Assembly (NCBI GenBank): GCA_038503035.1
Contig: JAVSML010001071.1
Span: forward strand, 116,345-180,344
Reading direction: 5' to 3'
Source: Crocodylus rhombifer
Taxonomy: Eukaryota > Chordata > Crocodylia > Crocodylidae
Length of the DNA: 64,000 nt
The notes under the pieces were generated by a model, which ran no database searches, was not told the DNA's origin, and saw only the letters and a list, made by a program, of their open reading frames with translations. The position numbers and the translations under genes are program-made. Each line of letters starts with the position of its first letter. Position 1 is the stretch's first letter. Shown in pieces: positions 51,479-64,000 of the stretch.

Positions 51479-51929
51479 TCAGGTGTGGTGACCAGGGCAG
51501 CAGTTCCAGATGTTGACTTGGGTGGGGGTGAAAAAGAGCAGCTGCTACTGCAGCTGCACAATAATTTTAGTGGCACAAGTGGAATCACCACTGCCCCAGT
51601 GCATCCCACTACCCCGGATGCCCAGCTGACTTGTTACACCCTCCATCTCTGGTTACTGTATAAGCAGTCCCCCTGTCCTCCTTACTGTCCCTTGAAACGT
51701 CTGTGTGCATCTGCAGAAGTGACCATGTTCTCAGGTAGGATGCAAGGGACAGGTTAAATCCATCTGCACCAAATGAAGAGGGTGGTAGAAACAGACAGCA
51801 AGCCTGGGCACTCTGTTACAACCCTCACTGCCAGCTGTGGAAGAGACAGACAGGAGAGTAATCCAAGTTCCAGGGTGGTCCTAGAGCAAGGGTCCAATCA
51901 GCAAAAGGAGCCGGTGGAACCACAGAAAT

Positions 51930-52541
51930 CATAGAGAAGCAGGGCTGCAAGGGACCTCCAGAGGTCATCTAGTCCAACCCCCTTCCTGAGGCAGGATCAT
52001 CCCTGTCCAAACCATCCTATATAAATCCACTGCCTAACTTCTTAGCAAAACTATATAGTTAACCTTGACAGAACCCAAGACATAACATCCTAACCTACTA
52101 CAGGTAAAGCAGGGAAACCACAGCAGCCAATATCTTTCTTCTGTAAAAGTTTGTTATAATATATGCTCGAGAGATCCCAAGTAGAGGGCCATGCCCCCTG
52201 CTAACAAAGGAAGGCAACCCCCTGCCCCACAGTCCATACCAATCTGACAGTGGGATAAAATTCCCTCCTGACGCCAAATATGGCGATTGGTCTGACCTTA
52301 AGCAAAGGGGCAAGACCTTCTAGCCAAGAACCTCCAGCTTTGGACCCAGCAGGAACACTGGCACATCCCAGTCAAAATCCACAGCCTTGGCTGCAGCCAA
52401 CACCCAATGCCTCCGAGGGAGACTTAAAAATGCCCTGACACATGTAGCATGAGACTGGAGCTCAGCCTTTTGAGTGCAGTGTAGTCTCAGCAATGCAGTA
52501 CCTGATCCTGCCATATTCCTGGCTCTCAGATCACACCCCAT
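51930..52541 (-). mobile_element. CR1 LINE 3'UTR and tail
   Basis: The plus strand reads GCTGCAAGGGACCTCCAGAG and TCATCTAGTCCAACCCCC, the reversed tail. A long 3'UTR of the same subfamily as 3020-3340 and 61728-62335 follows. It lies just beyond the probable end of the IFFO1 transcript. Confidence 0.8.
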
Positions 52542-52631
52542 GGAGGGATGGAGACACCTCAGATTGAGACCCTCTGGCTAGCCCCAATGATCCCCACACA
52601 GGAGGCAGCTGTAGAAAAGGGAACTATCCCA

Positions 52632-52637
52632 TTTAAT
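52632..52637 (-). terminator. IFFO1: Probable IFFO1 poly(A) signal
   Basis: ATTAAA on the minus strand, about 650 bases after the stop codon and before the CR1 boundary at 52541. This would give a 3'UTR of about 670 bases, with cleavage near 52615. No AATAAA was seen in the interval. Confidence 0.5.
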
Positions 52638-53286
52638 GGTTCCTTGTTTCCGTCACAAACACATACATGTGTCATTGCACCACAAATGCGCAGCAAAGCA
52701 AAGTGCATGGAAGGGGTGGGGTGGCCAAGCCAATGCCCCCAAAGAAAGAAGAGACTCCCAAGCCCCTTGTGCAGGGTGCCAGGGATGCTGTAAGTGTTCA
52801 GTGAACAGGGAGGGCAGGGAGCCCAGCACTCAGTCCAGTTGGCACCAGTATAAGGTCCAGTTTGCAGAGAGGCACAGCTCTGGTTCTGCTTCTGTGCAGC
52901 ACGAAGGGAGCAGGGGACCCAGGTCAAGTATACCAGGACAGGGGCCAGAGGACTTGGGGTTGGAAAGTCCCAGGAGCCCCAGTCCCAGGGATGCTGCTAT
53001 AGTGAAGTGGGATCCTCTCTGCCTGAACCCCAGAAGGATCAAAGCAGGAGAAGGGAATACAGAGGGGACTGGAGGGGGCCCCACACGAGGGCCCTCACAT
53101 CTATCTAGTTATTCCCACTTACATGTCCTTTTGGGGTGAATCCCCCACCTGGCCTGAGTCAGGAGGGGTTTGGTGACAGAGTTCTGACGGCAGTTCCACA
53201 TCCCTGTCAGTTGCTCCAAGCCACGGCTTAGACACCCCCACCCTCTCCCTTGCCAGGAAGGTGGCAAAGGGATGGGGCCTTCCTAA

Positions 53287-58010
<4,724 letters not shown>

Positions 58011-58429
58011 CTGGTGAGACAAAGGTGCCAATTACACCCTTCCAGCTTTGCTGTCCCGCACAGCTGGGCAGGACAGAGCTGGCAGCTTCTGTGGGTTCCC
58101 TCCCTGACAGCTTAGTTGTGCACCACAAGATATGCTCCCACCTTGGGTGTAGGATGGGGAATGTGCTCTGGAATTCGCTTCTTCCCCTTCCAGACAGCTA
58201 CAGCTGTTAGATGCATGTCACTCCCTTTGACCACAAGCCAGGCCCTCCATTCTTCTCTGCCAGCCTTACTTACTCTGCATTTACCAGCTGCCTTTCAGGC
58301 CATGCAGGAGAAGCTTGGGATACCCACCACAAACTGCCTGTGGCAGCTGCAGCACACACTAAGCCCTGAATTGGGCCAACTGGCAGATTGAGCCCAGTGT
58401 CCCTTCCTCCTCTGCCCGCTGTGCCAGAT

Positions 58430-58990
58430 CAGACTAGTGACCTCCAGCTTGGGTTAGACTGGACTGCGCTAAACTGGTCAGCAGCAGACACTGAGCTGCA
58501 TTAGGTGCTGCAGGGCTGTGGCAGGGCATGGTGAATGCGTGTGATATGCAGCATGTTTTATAGCAAGCAGTTCTGGGACACAGATGACAGTCTAATATTA
58601 GGCTGCATTGCACCATGAGAAGTTGTACTATTTTGGGCTGTGCCTGACTGTGAAGGGCTGTGGTATCATGAACTGTGTTGCTCTGCAAAGGGCTCCACTA
58701 TACTGGGCCATAAGGGGTTTATTTACATTGGGCTATAATTGTAGTAATAATCTACTGCAACAAGATGAATTGAATGGTAATGGGCTATGCTGAATCAGCT
58801 TACTTTGCAGTAGGCTGTATTGGGCTCAGTTAGGCTGGGCTGGGTTATAACTGGTCACCTTACATTAGGCTGGATTGTGTCACAAAAGACTTATCTGCCT
58901 TGCGCTGTAGAAGTCAGAGCTATTCTGAACACAACTGGAAAGTGACTGGCAGTTCTATACTGAATTGTGTTGTGATGTAATGGGTTACGT
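58430..58990. repeat. Degenerate GGCTGTRTTG-like simple array in IFFO1 intron 1
   Basis: Short related words (AGGCTGCATTGCACC, GGGCTGTGCCTGACTG, AGGCTGTATTGGGCTC, AGGCTGGATTGTGTC) recur irregularly on the plus strand. The period is not fixed. This is probably an old minisatellite or a slippage-derived region. Confidence 0.45.
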
Positions 58991-61727
58991 GATAGGGAGC
59001 TCTATTTCACTCCCTCTCCTGTGAACAACTTCCTAGGCAGTGGTGTACTGTACTGCAGTGTGTTTACAGGCTGCATTTCACATTGCTAATCAACTGCATT
59101 ACATCAAATATATCGCTGGTGTTGTCAGTAGTGGTCTGGGCTGCCCCCTGCTCCACTGTGGTGGTCAGTGCAATTGAGGCATGTTGCTGTTGCATTTCTA
59201 GTTCCTCCAGGCAAGGGGTATTTTCTCTAGACAGAGATCATTGCACTGGACACATCCAAGATTTCTAGTCCCTGTATGTATTATAAGTAAAGTTGTAACC
59301 ATCAGTGTTTTGCCCAGAGTCCCAGTTCTTGGAGTCATCCAGTGATATAAGATCTCAATTTGCATTTTTAACAAAGCACATTTGAAATACAAGCAAAAGA
59401 TAAGACATAACACAAGAACCGCACAGTTATCTTGAGATTTTTAAGTCAGCCTCAGGATTTTTAAGGGTTGGACTCAGACTTTTCAAAGAGCTGGGGCTGG
59501 CCATACTGCTGCTAACCTGAACTTTAAGATAACATCCAGCTCTAAAGTTGTGCACTGTTCTTTTCCCAGACTGTTCCAGACCACTGTCTGAGACAGCTGT
59601 CCATCAGTAAAGAAGGGTCACTCCTCCGTCCTCAACTGGGGAGAACAGGTGAAGGAAGGGGAAAAAAAAACAAAAACAAAAAAGGCCGTCAGAAGAAAGG
59701 AGAGTGCTAGAGATAAGGTTTATTTATGTGGGAACTGATCCAACTAGGCTTCCCTCTCTGGGGAGAGACTGCATTCCCCAAAACAAAAAATATTTCTCTC
59801 ACTACCCCTCCCCCTCCTAGTCCCTCTAGCCTTGCCTAGACTTTGAAAAGAAATCCTTTTTGATGAAAATGTTTCTAAGCATCAGGTTCCAAAAACCATT
59901 AGGGAAGATGGGTTAAGTGCTGGTACTGAACATAACACTGGGATGGAAAGCAACAATGATTTCTGCAGGAAGCAAAATTTCTGCATGTCCTCTCTATCCT
60001 TCACCAGCCCTCTTACTCCTTCCCTTTCAGTCATTTCCCCTGTTTCACTCCTTTCTCTGTACCTCTCTGCCATTCTCCTCTGCAATGCACCATTCCTAAT
60101 AATAACCTCACTGCACCACTTCCCCCACAGCCCAGCCCTGCCCAGAGACTCAGAGGCATTCTGGATGCTGTTGACGCTGGCTGTGAGTAAGTGTCCTCCT
60201 GTAACCCCTGCATACTGCTTCACCACCCACAGTCCCCACTGGGAGCCACAAACTCCTCCATCCTGCTCAATGTACACATGGCTCCAACACCTCTGTGCCA
60301 CCCTCCTCTCCAACCAGCCACAGTGCTAAGAGATGGGAGGGGAAGGAAAGTGATAAAGTGCAGAAGGTCCACAGACCCTATAGCCCAGGCTACCCACCAA
60401 CCAGGCAACACCAGGCCATCACCCAACCCACAGACAAGGATCAGCCACTCTTCTAAAGCCTGCCACCCCCAGTGACATTATAAGGAAATAAATCTAGGGA
60501 GAAAAAAAAGAATCCAATGCACCTTTAAAATTAGCTTAATCTAGCCTGGGGCCACACACATTTGTGGGCCTCAGATGCAGGCATATGACTATTGTATGGC
60601 ATTGCTAGAGGGCAGAGTTAAGGTTCTTTGGATGGTCTAACTTCTGTGTCTCCATCCCTTACTATGTTTGGATTACTTCCAAGTTTGACTCCTAGGCCTG
60701 TAGCACCAGGTTCTGGTGGAATGGCACCATCTCTGTAACACTGTCCATTCCAAGTCACCATGGCACATACCTGAAGATGTGATGCTGCCTCAGTATAGCT
60801 CTCATCTAGAATCATTTTCCTGTGTTCATATGTGGCAGGGGGAAAGGGCAGACATAGTGGGACTCCCAGTTGCAGAGCACTTGGCAGGGCAACACACATC
60901 CCCTCCCCCCACCAAATCACTGACTCATCATCAGTTATTCCTATCCATCCCGAGCATGGCCTGCAACAAGCCTGATTCTTGTTGCTGTATCGTTTGTCTT
61001 TGCTCCTGATCCACTCCCACATACTGCATTTTGCTTCAAAGTCCTGCATATTTAAAGAGACACTCTCCACTTCACACAGCTGTGAGTTGTCTGCAGTTTG
61101 GAGGCCTTCTGGTCAAGGCTGTGGGAATGTAGTGACTGTGCCCCTGGTACCTTTCCAGGACACAATGACTTAATCCCCCAAAGTCAAAGGACTGAGATTT
61201 ACTAAGCTACCATGACTCCTCTTCTACAATATAGCCTTAACTCTGCCCTCTATGAAGGGGAAGACAACTGGGAACTTTCAGGGTTTGCATCATGTATGGT
61301 TTGGTAATTAAGCACTCACACTGGAAGAGGACACAAGGAGGCCAAGGAAGAATTGAGCACTGCACCAGACCAGTAACTGTAACTCTGCATGTGAATTGCC
61401 CATGTCTTTAAGAAACTAAGGGACAGGCTAAAGGGGCAACAGGGAAAGCCCAACAGACATAGGTTGCCACTCCTTAGGTATTAACCCCCTCCTCCTCCTG
61501 GCCTCTACATGCCTCTAACAGGGCTAGCAGGCCAAGGTGAGGAAACAGCAAGGTAGCTAAAAGTCATTAAAGAAGTCAGCTGTCAACTGGAAACAGCCTG
61601 GGGTGCAGAGACCCACAGTCTCTATGGCAATGTGATAGGAAGGCCTTTGTGCTCTCTTTGCTCCTGAGAGAGTGGGAGGAAGGGGGGGTGGCACAGAAAT
61701 ACCTGACTGGAAAAAAAGTGTTGGGGG
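58991..61727. other. IFFO1 intron 1, unassigned
   Basis: No repeat end or exon is supported. A 150-codon minus-strand frame at 60618-61070 and a 49-base exon-like segment inside it (60771-60819) do not fit the IFFO1 phase. Confidence 0.35.
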
Positions 61728-62335
61728 GAATCAGAGAAAAGCAGGGCTGAAAGGGACGTCTAAAAGTCATTTAGTCCAATCCCCTGCCTGAGGCAGGATC
61801 ATCCCTGCCTAGTCATCTCATACAAATCCTCATGTAGCACCATAACTAGCCACAGGCAAAGCAGGGAGACAACGGCAGCCAGTGTCCTGCTGCTGAGAGA
61901 TATTAAATACACTTGAAAGATCCAAGGAAAAGGATCATGCCCTTCTGCTACAAAGGAAGGCAACCTCTACCCCTGCCCATAGAATTTTACCCCCTACTCA
62001 AATTGGTTTCTCGACTCCAAATGCGGCGATCAGTCTGACCACAAGAAGGAGCACTGGCACACCCCAGCCAAAAGACACACCTTTGGCTGCAGCTACCACA
62101 CCCAATGTTTCTAAGGAAAGTGCCCCCCCACCACCACCTCCAGCATATACAACAACAGGAGGGGAAAAAAAATCCTTCCAGGATGCATTCAGCAATCAGC
62201 AAAGGGAGAGACATGGGAAATACCTATAGTATAGCATAGGCATAGCTGCGCCTAAATCTTTCCTGATTAATACTTATCCAGTCTCTTCTTGAATGCCTCC
62301 TACAGTGGAGGTCTCATGGCCCTTTCCTTCCAGTA
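61728..62335 (-). mobile_element. CR1 LINE 3'UTR and tail
   Basis: The plus strand reads GCAGGGCTGAAAGGGACGTC and TCATTTAGTCCAATCCCC (reversed tail). It is followed by the same 3'UTR sequence as 51930-52541, including AGGAGCACTGGCACACCCCA and TTTGGCTGCAGCTACC. It is intronic in IFFO1. Confidence 0.8.
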
Positions 62336-62772
62336 GGGGCTCTGAAAAGCTCACAGCTGTCTATTGCAGAGGACCCCTGGTGTGCAGAAGGGGTTTGGGA
62401 CTGTATCCTCCTCCCAGCTCCTGGAAACAGTCTAAAAATGTATAACACCAGGAACAACACTGGCCCCCCAAGCCCACAGTGACTCTAAACCCACCCTAAT
62501 GCATCTCTGGAAGACTCTACACAAGATGCTGCCAAGAGCTGGGCCAACTATGAAGAGCCTCACTCCCCAAAGCATTAGAGTTTGCTACAGCAGCTAAAAC
62601 TGACTCAACTATAAACAATCTGAGAGCCTGGCCATGCTCCCAGAGCCAAAATAACCCGCAGATTTAGAAAATGAGACAGAGATGCAAGCAATGTACTACA
62701 GCAGAAGTGAACAGGGTTTTACCATGTCAGCTGCTCTGTGATAATTATCCACATGCATGCTTTTATCCCAGA

Positions 62773-62849
62773 GTAAGTGGAAGCTAAGCTACAGTAGTTT
62801 AGCTCTATTTTATGTCAAAGTTTTGGTACCACAGTTTAGCTTCCACTTG
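62773..62849. repeat. Short inverted repeat
   Basis: AAGTGGAAGCTAA at 62773-62785 is matched by its reverse complement at about 62837-62849, with about 51 bases between. This is probably the core of a small fold-back element; no target duplication was seen. Confidence 0.55.
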
Positions 62850-63004
62850 TCACACAGTAACTGCCTGTGTAGGCTCTTGCCCTGTGACATGTGGGGTTCT
62901 TCAAAGCCCCTCCTCTTGTACCTCACAGTAAAGAGTCTGCATGTTCACACCTTCAGGGACTCTGGGGTGTGGTGCATGATGGGACACTGGGCTACTGAGC
63001 CCCG

Positions 63005-63280
63005 TGAATGGCACATGCCCCCAGCGGCTGGGGGGGGCACGACCACACTGGTGGCAGTGGGAACATGGCTGCAGTGAGCAGGGAGCTCCCGGAGAAACTG
63101 CCGGCACTGTTGGCAGCAAGAGAGAGGGAGTGGCGACCACCCACAGGCACCACCAGCAGCATCGGCAGTGGCCAGCAGGGATTGCTGACTGCCCGCAGAT
63201 GCCACCGGCGGTGGAGAGTGGTGACTGCCTGCAGAGGGTGCACGTTGCCCCTGCTGAACCCTCTGTAAGTACCCCAACCC
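63005..63280. repeat. GC-rich dispersed repeat
   Basis: Blocks such as GGCACATGCCCCCAGCGGCT, GGGGGGGCAC and GATTGCTGACTGCC have inverted counterparts at about 41465-41690 (for example GTGCCCCCCTCAGCC and GGCACATGACGT). It is likely the interior of a non-autonomous element present twice in the window. Overlapping frames of 86-112 codons here are artefacts. Confidence 0.45.
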
Positions 63281-64000
63281 CATGTCACTCCATCTTCCTA
63301 AATCCCACAGAAAATAGGGAAGGCCCCCAAGACCTCTAAAACGATTGGTGTGACCCTCCCAAACACCATACAGGTTGGTGATGGAGTGTCAAGGACAGAC
63401 ACCAGCTCTCTGCCTCATTTCTGCCTGCCGGCCTGGTCTCATTCACTGCCCATGACCCTGGTGCTGAAATACCCCTATTAAAGACCCTGCCCCTTCAACT
63501 TTATCACATTCATTTGGAAAGGCAAACAGACTTGCAGTCCATCCTTCCTGGGGTAAGCCTGGTATTGGACAAATTGTCTGTCCTCCACCCTGCAACTGGG
63601 GAGAGAGGGGTGGCAATGATAGCTGGTTGCCCCAAGAAAAGAACCAGGAGGGAGCGGGAGGGGAGGGGAGAGGAGAGGGAGGGAAATAAAGGCAGTTGGT
63701 GAAAGGGGCACACTGACTCCCTGCTACCTGGTTCCCAGCCCACCCTCCCTGGGCCCCAGGCAGGTATTTCACAGAAGGGTCTACCTACCCTACGTTGCCA
63801 CTCCATGGAGTGGGAGAGAAAGGCTCGTGACTTTTGGTTCAGTGGGCTCGGGGCCTGGCTCTTGAAGTGGAGGCTGAAGCTGAAGTTCAGTGGCCCATGT
63901 TTTGAGCAGATGCTGTCCACTTGCTTAACCCTTTTGCCACGTTAAAAAAATAACCCCCCCAAAATGTCATAAAGGGAAGATGTTAAAAATAGGTCACTGA
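63281..64000. other. IFFO1 intron 1, right edge
   Basis: There is a GGGAGGGGAGGGGAGAGGA purine tract at about 63650-63683 and no supported exon. A minus-strand frame of 136 codons (63510-63920) has no IFFO1 similarity. Confidence 0.35.

Noticed and set aside
60771..60819. Exon-like 49-base minus-strand segment in IFFO1 intron 1
   Set aside because: The splice sites look good, but a 49-base insertion would break the IFFO1 frame (the next exon starts with one base completing a codon). No known IFFO1 sequence matches it.
63510..63920. Minus-strand frame at the right edge as a possible IFFO1 first exon
   Set aside because: Its translation shows no IFFO1 head or coil 1A sequence, and the nearby GTAGGT donor would leave the wrong phase.

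Overview
This is vertebrate nuclear DNA, most likely from a non-avian sauropsid (a crocodilian fits best, a turtle is possible). Three genes are recognisable and all have vertebrate-type introns. The repeats are dominated by CR1 retrotransposons and non-autonomous hAT-like DNA elements. GAPDH has 12 exons, the layout known from chicken; mammals have part of it fused into one exon. Bird genomes are usually much leaner than this: here about 20 kb of mostly transposon-derived DNA separates GAPDH from IFFO1, which are nearly adjacent in mammals. The species cannot be fixed from the sequence alone.

Layout. 1-13.8 kb: no gene recognised; hAT-like elements, CR1 pieces and a possible DIRS-type gag remnant. 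13.8-23.6 kb (+): a two-exon C-type natriuretic peptide gene with a TATA box, a signal-peptide exon, a 9.3 kb intron full of repeats, and an exon that ends exactly at the second ring cysteine. 24-28.3 kb: repeats, including a diverged complex repeat at about 25.1-26.1 kb. 28.4-33.1 kb (+): the GAPDH CpG-island promoter and the complete gene, whose eleven coding exons sum to 333 codons plus stop. 33.1-52.5 kb: transposon-rich spacer with a 1.3 kb hAT element holding a 10-base assembly gap, a possible LTR, nested CR1/L3-like LINEs with a MITE inside, and a 2.7 kb CR1 ORF2 copy. 52.6-64 kb (-): the 3' part of IFFO1, eight exons encoding the C-terminal 301 residues; the first exon (head and start of the rod) lies beyond the right edge.

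The genes do not form one pathway. GAPDH is a housekeeping glycolytic enzyme, IFFO1 is a nuclear intermediate-filament-like protein, and the natriuretic peptide is a secreted hormone. GAPDH-IFFO1 adjacency is conserved synteny with human 12p13 and supports both calls. I know of no CNP gene beside mammalian GAPDH, so the upstream peptide gene is probably one of the CNP paralogues lost from mammals (a CNP1-type gene is my guess). It is the most interesting content here. Second in interest is a perfect 26-bp hairpin in the last IFFO1 intron that could be a young MITE or a small-RNA precursor.
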